Below the pieces are notes generated by a model. That model was not told where the DNA came from. It saw only the letters and a list, made by a program, of their open reading frames with translations, and searched no databases. From positions 1 through 37,182 of the forward strand of contig JAISYX010000069.1 in the NCBI GenBank assembly GCA_031269595.1: 37,182 nt of DNA. The letters run 5' to 3'. The stretch comes from Oscillospiraceae bacterium (GTDB lineage: Bacteria > Bacillota > Clostridia > Oscillospirales > Acutalibacteraceae). Within the stretch, counting starts at the first letter, position 1. Each line of letters opens with the position of its first letter. A program made the translations under genes and the position numbers. This document shows positions 22,841-31,700 of this stretch, one piece after another.

Positions 22841-23218
22841 TTGTTTATGATAGATCCGCTATCCCGCACTGCCATTTATGAGCAGCTGGTGGAACAGCTT
22901 GAAACCCTCATTTTAAAGGGGGCGGTGCAGCAGGGGGAGCAATTGCCCTCTGTGCGTACGCTTTCAATTAAGCTTTCGGTTAACCCCAACACAATACAAA
23001 AGGCCTATAACGAAATGGACAGCCGAGGCCTTATCTATTCTGTGCCGGGCAAGGGCTGCTTTGTCTCTATGGATGCAAAGGAGCGTTTGATAGAGAGCAC
23101 AAGGGAAAAGCTGCCTATGCTGGATTCCCTTTTAGCAAGGCTAAAGCTGGGCAGAATACCCAAGCTAACAGTTATTGAGCATGTAGAAATGGTATATCAA
23201 GGAGGAGTGAGTGTATGA
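22841..23218 (+). CDS. GntR-family regulator, YtrA type
   Basis: This 125-aa protein has a winged helix-turn-helix in its first ~75 residues (GEQLPSVRTLSIKLSVNPNT, then QKAYNEMDSRGLI and a PGKGCFV wing). Only a short helical C-terminal part follows, with no ligand-binding FCD or UTRA domain. That short plan is typical of the YtrA subfamily, which represses linked ABC transporter genes and often responds to wall-active antibiotics. The start is TTG 22841, because GAAGGAG ends 8 nt before it; ATG 22847 in the same frame is 14 nt away. Its stop overlaps the ATPase gene as ATGA. A palindrome in its leader is the likely operator. Confidence 0.9.
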   Translation: MFMIDPLSRTAIYEQLVEQLETLILKGAVQQGEQLPSVRTLSIKLSVNPNTIQKAYNEMDSRGLIYSVPGKGCFVSMDAKERLIESTREKLPMLDSLLARLKLGRIPKLTVIEHVEMVYQGGVSV

Positions 23219-24129
23219 TACAAGTTAACAATTTAACTAAAAAATTTGGTTCATTTACAGCGTTGGATAACATAAGCTGCAACATTAATGAGGGCTGCAT
23301 TTACGGCCTAGTGGGTTCAAACGGTGCAGGCAAATCAACATTTTTGCGCCTGATAACAGGCATATACAAGGCGGACGGAGGCACAGCTCTGCTGGACGGT
23401 GAAAAGGTTTATGAAAACCCTAAAATGAAAAACCGCTTTGCTTTTGTGCCCGACGAGCTTTACTTTTTGCCATCCTCCAGCATGGACAGAATGTCTGAGC
23501 TGTATGCATCTATTTACTCGGAGTTTGACAAGAATAGATACCGTGAGCTGGCCAATCTTTTTGGCCTTAACACCAAGCTCTCAATAAACACCTTTTCAAA
23601 GGGCATGAAGAGGCAGGCCATAACCATTTTAGCTCTGGCCAGCAAGCCCAAGTATATCTTTTTTGATGAGACTTTTGACGGCCTTGACCCTGTAATGAGG
23701 AATATAGTTAAAAATATCATCTGCAATGACGTGGTTCAGCGCAAGGCAACGGCGATAATCTCCTCCCACTCACTGCGTGAGCTGGAGGACACCTGCGACC
23801 AGCTTGCTCTTATACACAAGGGCGGCTTGGTGCTTGAAAGTGACGTGCAAAACCTTAAAACAGCCCTGTTTAAGGTGCAAATAGCCTTTAACGAGGATTA
23901 TGATATAACAAGATTTGCAGGCATAGAGGTTCTTCACTTTTCAAAGATGGGTTCTGTTGCAAAGCTGATAGTAAGAGGCGAAAAGGAGGATGTTATAGCT
24001 AGGCTAAAGGCTATGAATCCCCTTATGCTGGACGTACTGCCCCTCTCGCTGGAGGAGGTATTTACCTATGAGCTGGCAAGCAGAGGCTACTCCTTTGAAA
24101 AATTTATAGATGAGGTGGTTGCGCAATGA
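23215..24129 (+). CDS. ABC transporter ATPase, YtrB/BcrA-like
   Basis: This 304-aa ATPase shows Walker A GSNGAGKST (~34-42), Walker B YIFFDETFDGLD (~147-158) and switch His in SSHSLREL. The signature reads FSKGMKRQ (~127-134) instead of LSGGQ, a variation common in BcrA/YtrB-type ATPases that work with ABC-2 permeases. The C-terminal ~90 residues form an extra domain. The start overlaps the regulator's stop, and the stop overlaps the permease's start, both as ATGA, so the three products are probably made in balance. With the large permease it would form an exporter or a sensing/detoxification module; the substrate is unknown. Confidence 0.92.
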   Translation: MIQVNNLTKKFGSFTALDNISCNINEGCIYGLVGSNGAGKSTFLRLITGIYKADGGTALLDGEKVYENPKMKNRFAFVPDELYFLPSSSMDRMSELYASIYSEFDKNRYRELANLFGLNTKLSINTFSKGMKRQAITILALASKPKYIFFDETFDGLDPVMRNIVKNIICNDVVQRKATAIISSHSLRELEDTCDQLALIHKGGLVLESDVQNLKTALFKVQIAFNEDYDITRFAGIEVLHFSKMGSVAKLIVRGEKEDVIARLKAMNPLMLDVLPLSLEEVFTYELASRGYSFEKFIDEVVAQ

Positions 24130-26339
24130 AAAATAGATTTTTTGATTTAAAGCTGTTTATAGAGGCAATAAAGCAGCTAAAAATACTGGGAATTGTGGGT
24201 ACCTCCATATTGCTGCTGGAGGCACTGCTTGTGCCTGTGGGTTACTTTATATTAAACACGTCCGTTAGCCCCGGGGCTAAGAGCATAATCTCCATTTTAG
24301 AATTTAACCCGCTTATGACAAGTGTGTTCTCTCTTATGGCACCAATTATGACCCTGTATATCTTCAAATTTTTAAACTCCCGCAAGGGCAGCGATTTTTA
24401 CCATTCTATACCTAACACAAGAATAAGCATATATGTTAGCTTTCTCTCGGCTGTTATGGCATGGTGCTTTATTATGATTCTTGTGCCCGCATTATTCTCC
24501 AGCCTTGGCATTGTGCTGCTGGGCAAATATGTGGTGTTTAACTTCTTGGGCTCGGTGTTTAATATACTGGCTCTGCTGGCGGCTGTTGTGCTTACAAGCT
24601 CGGCGGTAGCTCTGGCAATGGGATTAACAGGTACAACCTTTTCAAATGTTGTATTTTCGCTTATAATCCTTTTTGTACCCCGCTTGCTAATAAGCTTCCT
24701 CAACGCTATGATAGGTGTGGTGCAGCCGCTGGTTAGCGGCTTGCATATAATACCCTTCTCAAGCGGGCATTATAACATTGTAACAAGCGGCTTTACAAGC
24801 ATTGTAGACCTTTTTTCAGGTTCTGTAACAGAAGACAGCTATTTTAGCCCCTCGGCTGTGCTGTACACTTTGGTTCTAGGTGCTATATACTTTGTTTTAG
24901 CTATGCTTTTATTTACAAAAAGAAAGAGCGAAATGGCAACTAACCCCGCAATAAACCGCATAGTTCAGGCTGTTATAAGAATAACCTGCGCCATGGTGGT
25001 TTGCCTTATCCCCTGCGCCATTATTGCAAGTGATATAATTCAAGGCGTTGATGAAATATTTGATCTCTCTGTAACAATTTTTAGCTGCTTTGTACTGTAT
25101 GTAATTGCACTGGTGGTTTACTTCCTTTATGAAATTATAAGCACACGCAAATGGAAGAATCTGCTTAAAGCCATGGTAGGGCTGCCTATTCTTCTTGGCC
25201 TTAATGTGGCAGTTATTGCAGGCATAAGCGCAGCGGGCTATGTTATAAGCATACAAAAGCCCACAGCAGCCGAGATAAGCTATGTGCAGGTTTTGCAGTT
25301 TGATAACAGCGAAATGGGCATGATGAGCGGACTCGTTGACGGCGGATACGGCAGCTACCTTGGCGGAACAATGAGCCATACCAAGCTAAAGAACGAGAAA
25401 ATAAAGGAATTTGTCTCCGATAGCCTTAAAACCAGCATAGATGTAGCCAAGAATGCCGACTATCTCTATGAGTACAATCAGTTCCCCGTGGCAATCAACT
25501 ATAATGGCAGAGTTATACAGCGCAACCTTTTCTTAACAGATAAAAAGGTTAAAGAGCTGGTTAAGCTGCTGGCAGCGGATAAGGAATTTACAGACACTCT
25601 GCGTGAGGTGCCCGACCCTGATTCTAAATTTACAACACCTCAATTCAACTGGGTAGAGTTTACGGTTGAGGAGAATAAAAAGATTTACAGGGTGTTTGCC
25701 AATGAGATTAAAACAGTTCCAGCCGAAAAGCTTGTGGAGAGCTTTCTTAACGGCAGCAATTATATGTACGGTGTAGGATATATGGGGGATACCTATCCTC
25801 CTACAGAGATGGAGGAATATCCCAACCCCGAGCTTGAGGTGTCTCTCAGCGTTCAAACCCTCAAGGGCATAAGTGTTTACGGCCTAGACCAGTATATAAG
25901 CCAAGAGCTCTTCCCAAAAACAGTGGCCGCATATGTTGAGGTTTTAAATAAGGACAGCGAAAAGGCCATAAGCGCGCTTGTAAGCAAGGCTAAGTCAGGG
26001 GATTTTAACGATCTTAGTGTGGGACTTGGCAATGTGCCTAATGAGCTAAGGGGCAGATACTCCTATTATGGCATGGACGAGGCCTACTCTTACAGGAACA
26101 GCGGGACAGAAGAGTTTATCAATGCTCTTACAACGGCCCTTAAAAGCTCACCTAAAACAGTTGATTTTAACAAACCCTATGTGCACCTGAGCTTTAGCGT
26201 TATGCTTAATGAAAGAACCTATGAAATGGAAAGCTATGAGCTGTTTATGAATATACCCGATGATGCAAAGCTGTATGAAAGCTTTAAAAACACTCGGATG
26301 TACAGAGAGCAGCGGGATACTCAATACTACACTGACTAA
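24126..26339 (+). CDS. Large ABC-2 type permease with extracytoplasmic domain
   Basis: This 737-aa protein has roughly eight to ten membrane segments between residues ~18 and ~375, with the stretch FKFLNSRKGSDFYHSIPNTR between early helices. That stretch is characteristic of permeases linked to YtrA-type regulators. From ~380 to the end lies a ~350-residue soluble region, probably outside the cell, in the position of the extra domain of YtrC/YtrD-like proteins. I see no enzymatic motif in it. It may bind the molecule that the system senses or exports. The start overlaps the ATPase stop, and a strong terminator follows the stop by 15 nt, marking the end of the three-gene operon. Confidence 0.85.
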   Translation: MKNRFFDLKLFIEAIKQLKILGIVGTSILLLEALLVPVGYFILNTSVSPGAKSIISILEFNPLMTSVFSLMAPIMTLYIFKFLNSRKGSDFYHSIPNTRISIYVSFLSAVMAWCFIMILVPALFSSLGIVLLGKYVVFNFLGSVFNILALLAAVVLTSSAVALAMGLTGTTFSNVVFSLIILFVPRLLISFLNAMIGVVQPLVSGLHIIPFSSGHYNIVTSGFTSIVDLFSGSVTEDSYFSPSAVLYTLVLGAIYFVLAMLLFTKRKSEMATNPAINRIVQAVIRITCAMVVCLIPCAIIASDIIQGVDEIFDLSVTIFSCFVLYVIALVVYFLYEIISTRKWKNLLKAMVGLPILLGLNVAVIAGISAAGYVISIQKPTAAEISYVQVLQFDNSEMGMMSGLVDGGYGSYLGGTMSHTKLKNEKIKEFVSDSLKTSIDVAKNADYLYEYNQFPVAINYNGRVIQRNLFLTDKKVKELVKLLAADKEFTDTLREVPDPDSKFTTPQFNWVEFTVEENKKIYRVFANEIKTVPAEKLVESFLNGSNYMYGVGYMGDTYPPTEMEEYPNPELEVSLSVQTLKGISVYGLDQYISQELFPKTVAAYVEVLNKDSEKAISALVSKAKSGDFNDLSVGLGNVPNELRGRYSYYGMDEAYSYRNSGTEEFINALTTALKSSPKTVDFNKPYVHLSFSVMLNERTYEMESYELFMNIPDDAKLYESFKNTRMYREQRDTQYYTD

Positions 26340-26354
26340 AGCGAACAACAAAAC

Positions 26355-26393
26355 AAACGGCAAGGATTTATTAAATCCTTGCCGTTTGATGGT
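26355..26393 (+). terminator. Terminator of the GntR-ABC operon
   Basis: A perfect 16-bp inverted repeat (26355-26370 with 26372-26387; the centre must open to form a loop) is followed by GATGGTTTT. It contains the GC-rich CGGCAAGG core. Confidence 0.8.
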
Positions 26394-26410
26394 TTTATGA
26401 GGAGGGTCAA

Positions 26411-26620
26411 ATTCCCCTCAACGGAGGGGTGCCCCGCAGGGGCGGGGTGGTTTATACGTCCGCAAACGCCTTAAACTAACACCTAATCAAGAGCGAGCAA
26501 AAAGACAAAAAGCCAAAAAGCACGCACCAAAACTAACAAATCAAAATGGGAGTGCGCCCGCAGGAGACCACCCTGTCTTCCGCCTGCAGGGCGGAAGAAT
26601 GCCCCTCCGAAGAGGGGAAT
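26411..26620. repeat. MITE-like element with ATTCCCCTC...GAGGGGAAT ends
   Basis: The left arm runs from ATTCCCCTCAACGGAGGGG to GGCGGGGTGGT. The right arm is its diverged inverse from ACCACCCTG to CCCCTCCGAAGAGGGGAAT. The ~100-bp centre is A-rich and has no ORF. With the terminator it fills the whole gap 26340-26643. Confidence 0.75.
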
Positions 26621-26643
26621 AAAAGTACTGTAAGCTTAAGCGG

Positions 26644-27189
26644 TTAACGCTGCATAGCCTCCCAATCTGAGCGTATTATTCCATAGTGCAGGACATCTAC
26701 AAAGGTTTCATCCTTTAAAATTTCATGGCGAGCCTTGCCCTCATAGGTCAAACCTGCCTTTTGCAGCACCTGCTCAGAGGCGGCATTGTGCACCATGCAT
26801 ATGCCCGAAATCCTCTCAAGCCCAAGGCTCTCAAAGCCGTATTTGATAACTAGCTTGGCGGCCTCTGTGGCATAGCCCTGCCCCCACAGCTTAGGGTCTA
26901 TAAGATAGGTAAGGTTGCCGTGCATACAGCTCTTGCTAATGTTGTTTATGGCGCAGTTGCCTACATATCTGCCATTGTGGGTATAAATTACAAATTCAAA
27001 GCCTGTTTTGTTTTTGCGTGAGCTTTTAACAAAGTTTATCCACCACTTGGCGTAGTTCATATCGCAGTTTTTGGGGATACCATAGGTTGTTGCGTAAATC
27101 TCCTCACGGCTGAGCACACGGGTTATCTCGGCGGCGTCGCCGCTTTGGGGCTCGCACAGGCAGATTCTCTCACCTTTTATTTTAGACAT
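26644..27189 (-). CDS. GNAT acetyltransferase, RimJ/RimL-like
   Basis: This 181-aa protein is of the Acetyltransf_3 type. It opens MSKIKGERICLCEPQSGD with the usual first strand, has YVGNCAINNISK and DPKLWGQGYATEAAKLVIKY as the acetyl-CoA loop (GQGYAT), and ends with VLQKAGLTYEGKARHEILKD, the classic C-terminal signature. Likely acceptors are protein N-termini or small amines, not determined here. ATG 27189 is preferred over the longer frame to 27255, which would be read through a palindrome. The RBS is unusual: GGTG inside CTAACAC-CAT-GTGTTAG. No partner gene is adjacent; the fluoride channel gene ends 150 nt upstream. Confidence 0.87.
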   Translation of the reverse strand: MSKIKGERICLCEPQSGDAAEITRVLSREEIYATTYGIPKNCDMNYAKWWINFVKSSRKNKTGFEFVIYTHNGRYVGNCAINNISKSCMHGNLTYLIDPKLWGQGYATEAAKLVIKYGFESLGLERISGICMVHNAASEQVLQKAGLTYEGKARHEILKDETFVDVLHYGIIRSDWEAMQR

Positions 27190-27190
27190 G

Positions 27191-27207
27191 CTAACACCAT
27201 GTGTTAG
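27191..27207 (-). promoter_or_regulatory. Hairpin over the RBS of the GNAT gene
   Basis: CTAACAC-CAT-GTGTTAG has 7-bp perfect arms, one base before the ATG, and holds the only RBS-like bases (GGTG). It matches the site at 16550-16566 except in the 3-nt centre. Confidence 0.5.
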
Positions 27208-27339
27208 AGCACCCGCACACCAAACACATTGCTGTGCCTGAGCTCTACCTTTCATGCTATTTTCAAATTAACAACTCCGACAAAGCGGAGCTTTTGCTGC
27301 CAACGCCATTCTATTCAGCTAATGGCATTGTTGTGCTAT

Positions 27340-27729
27340 TCACACAAAGCTTTTACCTCGCAGAGCCTTGGCGCACCACATTCCCAGCACAACAGCCGCT
27401 AGGCTCAAGGCCAGATTAAGCAGCATATTCCCGGCGGCAAGCCAGGGCTTACCCTCTTGAAACAGCTTTACCGTCTCTGCACTAAAGGTTGAAAAGGTGC
27501 TCAGTCCGCCCATAAATCCCGTGGTTAAAAAGAGCCTTACCTTAGGTGAAATGGCCGTAGATTGCTGCTCCAGCCCCAAAATAAAGCCTATAAACAGCCC
27601 TGCGGCCACGTTTGAAATAAGCGTGCCGCAGGGTATTTCTATTGGTAATTTAGCAGTGAGCTTAGTTAAGGCAAAGCGCAGGCAAGTGCCTAAAAAGCCG
27701 CCCAAACCAACTATTATAAACTCAAGCAT
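27340..27729 (-). CDS. crcB: Fluoride channel FluC/CrcB
   Basis: This 129-aa protein has four membrane helices. Family marks are VGLGGFLGTCLRFAL near the start, the conserved Asn in GTLISNVAAGLFIG, and GFMGGLSTFSTFSAE, the break that binds the central Na+ and lines the fluoride path. FluC channels work as dual-topology dimers and let fluoride escape from the cytoplasm. Many Firmicutes carry two crcB copies; only one is here. It begins 3 nt after the stop of the scramblase-like gene, with no good RBS, so it likely depends on that gene's translation. No fluoride riboswitch was recognised in the leader of the pair. Confidence 0.92.
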   Translation of the reverse strand: MLEFIIVGLGGFLGTCLRFALTKLTAKLPIEIPCGTLISNVAAGLFIGFILGLEQQSTAISPKVRLFLTTGFMGGLSTFSTFSAETVKLFQEGKPWLAAGNMLLNLALSLAAVVLGMWCAKALRGKSFV

Positions 27730-27732
27730 GGT

Positions 27733-28332
27733 TTATTTGCTCTGCTCCTTTAGCACCATATCAACTGTGGTTGCAGTGGCAATAATCATAACCTTCATGT
27801 ATTCGTCGGCAAAGCTGGCCTCGGGATTGATTGTTACAACGTATTTATCCTGTGTGGTAAACATCTCCTTGGCAAGGCCGTTCCACTTTTTGTTTATGCT
27901 TCCAACCTCTACACCCATTGCGGTTATGTTAAAGTTCCAGCCCGTCCAGTTGCCTGTTATTGTGCCTATCTCGGCTTCATTTGAGCCTAAAATGGTAAAT
28001 TTGGGCTTCATCATGGTGAATTTTTGCTTGATATAGCCAACCAGATTACCGGCGGGGTCGGTAACGGCTATCTTAGAGAGGAACAGGGTTGCGCCCCTTT
28101 TAATAGAGAGCAAAAGCTGGCCTTGGGCATCTACAATATCAAGATGGAAGGGCAGCATATTTTTGCCTATAAGAGCACCGGCGATTTTGTGGCCTGTAGA
28201 GCGTTTTTCTTGAATGTAGCCGATTAAATTGCCGTTTTCGTCCTGAATAGCATAGGAATTTTCTTGAAAAGAGAGTGCGAAATTTTCGTTTACAATGTAC
28301 CGATTGTAGCTAAAGAAATTTGAAAATGCCAT
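27733..28332 (-). CDS. LURP-one/scramblase-like protein
   Basis: This 199-aa protein has no signal peptide. Repeated strand patterns of the LURP-one/Tubby-like fold are visible: YAIQDENGNLIGYIQEK, LDIVDAQGQLLLSIKR and IAVTDPAGNLVGYIKQK, each a beta-hairpin with a D-x-x-G-N/Q-L turn, then WNFNITAMGVEVGSINKKW. A hydrophobic C-terminal helix (~178-195) ends the chain, as in scramblase-type members, and may touch the membrane. The biochemical role of bacterial members is not established. The start is ATG 28332 with GAGGT upstream, and a TGGACA-17-TATAAT promoter is next to it. It heads a two-gene unit with crcB. Confidence 0.75.
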   Translation of the reverse strand: MAFSNFFSYNRYIVNENFALSFQENSYAIQDENGNLIGYIQEKRSTGHKIAGALIGKNMLPFHLDIVDAQGQLLLSIKRGATLFLSKIAVTDPAGNLVGYIKQKFTMMKPKFTILGSNEAEIGTITGNWTGWNFNITAMGVEVGSINKKWNGLAKEMFTTQDKYVVTINPEASFADEYMKVMIIATATTVDMVLKEQSK

Positions 28333-28357
28333 AATTCATACCTCACTTTTTGTTTTA

Positions 28358-28386
28358 ATTATAACTTAATTGGCCTAATATGTCCA
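28358..28386 (-). promoter_or_regulatory. Sigma-A promoter of the scramblase-like/crcB unit
   Basis: On the minus strand TGGACA (28386-28381), 17 nt, TATAAT (28363-28358), about 25 nt before the ATG. Confidence 0.75.
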
Positions 28387-28456
28387 TAGCTTTTATATAA
28401 AAATACAGGACGATATGTTATGCTCGCTGTTTCATAAATTTTAAATTGGTCGTATT

Positions 28457-28675
28457 AATGTGTAGCGGGATATTATCTTAGCATGTGCTCATGCCGCACG
28501 GGCACTTACTTTCTGGTTCCGCCCAGAAAGTAAGCAAAGATGCGGGCAAGGGGGGCGCAAAGTCGCCGCTCCCACACTCGTTGCGCCCCCCTTGCATCCC
28601 CTGCCCATCCCTCAAACGCAAGACGTTTGAGAAGCTGAGCGGTAAGTTGTCTTGTTATACCTTTGCCGTCTGTTG
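28457..28675. repeat. Mosaic hairpin-module element, short copy
   Basis: It matches 7219-7556 over most of its length but lacks two internal blocks, each of which is itself palindromic. The gap 28333-28768 holds this element, a promoter and the nifJ terminator, and no gene. Confidence 0.8.
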
Positions 28676-28724
28676 GTTGTCCTACAGTTAGCTGTGCCTT
28701 TTAATCAATATTTTTTGTAAAACA

Positions 28725-28752
28725 CAGGCCAAGTCAAAATAGACTTGGCCTG
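28725..28752 (-). terminator. Terminator of nifJ
   Basis: An 11-bp perfect stem (CAGGCCAAGTC at 28725-28735 with its complement at 28742-28752) has a 6-nt loop. On the minus strand it is followed by TGTTTTAC, a modest T tract. It lies 16 nt past the nifJ stop. Confidence 0.7.
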
Positions 28753-28768
28753 TTAATTTTAACGCTAA

Positions 28769-31700
28769 TTATGCATTATAAAGAGCCTGTAGCTTAACCA
28801 GATGCGCATACTTGTCGGCTGCAATCTTTTCGGCCTCGGTGAAGAGCTTTTCGGCTCTTTCAGGGAAGGCACGTGTAAGTGAGTTGTAGCGAACCTCGCC
28901 CATGATAAAGTCACGGTAGCTGCTTGTGGGGGCTTTGCTGTCCAGTGTAAAGGGCTGCTCGTTTGTCGGGTCAAAGCGGAACAGGTGCCAGTAACCGGCC
29001 TGAACTGCCTTCTTTTCCTCCAGCTGAGCTATGCTCATGCCGCCCTTTATGCCGTGGTTGATACATGGTGCGTATGCAATTATGATAGATGGGCCGTTGT
29101 AAGACTCAGCCTCATGGAAGGCCTTGAGAGTTTGGTTCATGTCTGCGCCCATAGCTATTTGAGCTGTGTAAACATAGCCGTAGCTAATGGCGATTTGAGC
29201 CAAATCCTTTTTCTTAATGCCCTTGCCTGCTGCCGCAAACTGTGCAACAGAGCCTATAGGTGTTGCCTTTGAGGACTGTCCGCCTGTGTTGGAGTATACC
29301 TCTGTGTCAAATACAAGGATGTTTACATTCTCGCCGGAGGCGATAACGTGGTCAAGGCCGCCAAAGCCAATATCGTATGCCCAGCCGTCGCCGCCCAGAA
29401 TCCACATGCTCTTCTTGGCAAGATAATCCTTGTCAGCAAGGAGCTTGCGGGCTGTTGTGCAGGCTTCGCAGTTGCACTTTTTGCCGTTCTTAATCCAATC
29501 GGCCTCCCATTGTGTGCCTGTAAGATCAACGTTAATGCCGTCCTCCAGAGCTGCAATAAAGTCCTTTGTGGCCTGTGCGTTATCTGTGCTGCTGTTAAAG
29601 GTATCCAGCCACTTTTTGGCTGCTGCCTTTAAGGGAGCGTAGGTGTATTCAATTGTGAGCAGCTTGTTTGCATACTCAGCTAAACGGCCTCTTACGGCGT
29701 TTTGAGCCAGAGTCATACCAAAGCCGAATTCGGCGTTATCCTCAAACAGGGAGTTTGCCCAAGCAGGACCCTTGCCCTCTTTGTTAACGGTGTATGGAGT
29801 AGAAGGAGCAGAACCGCCCCAGATAGATGAACAGCCTGTTGCGTTTGCTATATAGGCTCTGTCGCCGAAGAGCTGAGTCATAAGCTTTGCATAGGGGGTC
29901 TCGCCGCAGCCTGCACATGCGCCGGAGAACTCAAGGAGAGGCTGGCTGAACTGTGAGCCCTTAACGGTTGTGTTCTTGAACTTTTCGGCAACGGCCGGCT
30001 TTTCGGGCAGAGTGCCGATATAATCAAATACCTCCTGCTGAGGGACTTGAGAGTCAATTGGCTTAAGGGTAAGAGCCTTTGCGCCCTTTTTGCCAGGGCA
30101 AGCCTGTGCGCAAGCACCGCAGCCCGTGCAGTCGTAGGTTGAAACGGTAATGCCAAACTGATACTCAGGCAGGCCTGTAAGAGGGAGTGTCTTGGTCTGC
30201 TTAGGAGCATTTGCAGCCTCTGCCTCTGTAAGAGCGGCGGGGCGGATTACAGCGTGGGGGCAAACCAGTGCACAGAAGTTGCACTGTATGCAGTTTTCGG
30301 GGTTCCACTCGGGAACGGTAACTGCTATGCCTCTCTTCTCATATGCGGCAGAGCCCTGCGGGAAGGTGCCGTCGGCATCCTCAACAAAGGTAGAAACAGG
30401 GAGCTTATCGCCCTGCTGAGCATTAACAGGATTAAGGATGTTCTTAACAAACTTAACCAGCTCAGGCCTGTCGCCTTGAACCACAGCTGTGTTTATTGTA
30501 TCGGGAGCGTTAGCCCAGTCGGCGGGAACCTTAACCTCAACAACGGCGTTTGCGCCCCTGTCTATGGCGTCATGGTTCATCTTGACTATAGCGTCGCCCT
30601 TTTTGGAATAGGACTTAGTTGCTGCGTCCTTCATGAACTTAATGGCATCCTCAATGGGAATGATGTTAGAGAGCTTGAAGAATGCGGATTGCAGCACGGT
30701 GTTAACACGTGTGCCAAGGCCTAGCTCAACGCCTATTTTGGTTGCGTCTATTGTAAAGAGCTTAACCTTGTTTTGTGCAATATAACGCTTCATCTTGCCC
30801 GGCAGACGGGCAGAGAGCTCGCTGACATCCCAAGAGGTGTTAAGCAGGAAGGTGCCGCCGGGGATAATATCCTCAACCATATCGTACTTATCTACATAAG
30901 AGGGGTTGTGGCAGGCAACAAAGTTGGCCTTATTAATAAGGTAGGTGGACTTGATAGGTGTCTTGCCAAAGCGCAGGTGAGAGACAGTAACGCCGCCGGA
31001 CTTTTTAGAATCGTAGGCAAAGTAGCCCTGAGCGTACATTGGCGTGTGGTCGCCTATAATTTTAATGGAGTTCTTGTTTGCGCCCACGGTTCCGTCTGCG
31101 CCCAAGCCCCAGAACTTACAGGAGCTTGTGCCTGCAGGTGTGGTGTTGGGGTTCTCTTTAATTGCAAGAGAGAGGTTTGTTACATCGTCCTCTATACCTA
31201 TAGTAAAGCGGGCTTTTGAATCGGCTGCATCCAAATTGCGGTAAACTGCAATAATTTGTGCAGGTGTGGTGTCCTTAGAGCCTAAGCCGTAACGGCCGCT
31301 GGTGATTTTAATATTGGAGACACCATTGCTTGCCAGTGAGGCAATAACATCAAGATAGAGGGGCTCGCCAAGTGAGCCTGGCTCTTTGGTTCTGTCCAGA
31401 ACAGCAAGCTTTTTAACTGTTTTTGGCAGAGCCTCAAGCAGGAGCTGTGCGCTGAAGGGTCTGTAAAGTCTAACCTTAACAAGACCAAGCTTTTCGCCCT
31501 GAGCGTTAAGGAAGTCTATGGTCTCTTCTATGGTATCGCAAACAGAGCCCATGGCTATAATTACCTTGTCGGCATCGGGTGCACCGTAGTAGTTAAAGGG
31601 CTTGTAGTCTGTGCCTATTTTGGCATTGATTTTGTTCATGTAATCGGTAACAAGGGCAGGAACAGCATCATAATACTTGTTGCAGGCCTCTCTGGCCTGG

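Noticed and set aside
27733..28400. Fluoride riboswitch controlling crcB
   Set aside because: The leader of the pair is only ~25 nt, with a plain promoter, and no fluoride aptamer pattern was seen there.
29878..30724. Long antisense ORFs opposite nifJ
   Set aside because: nifJ carries all family motifs across this span; the antisense frames show no RBS or domains.
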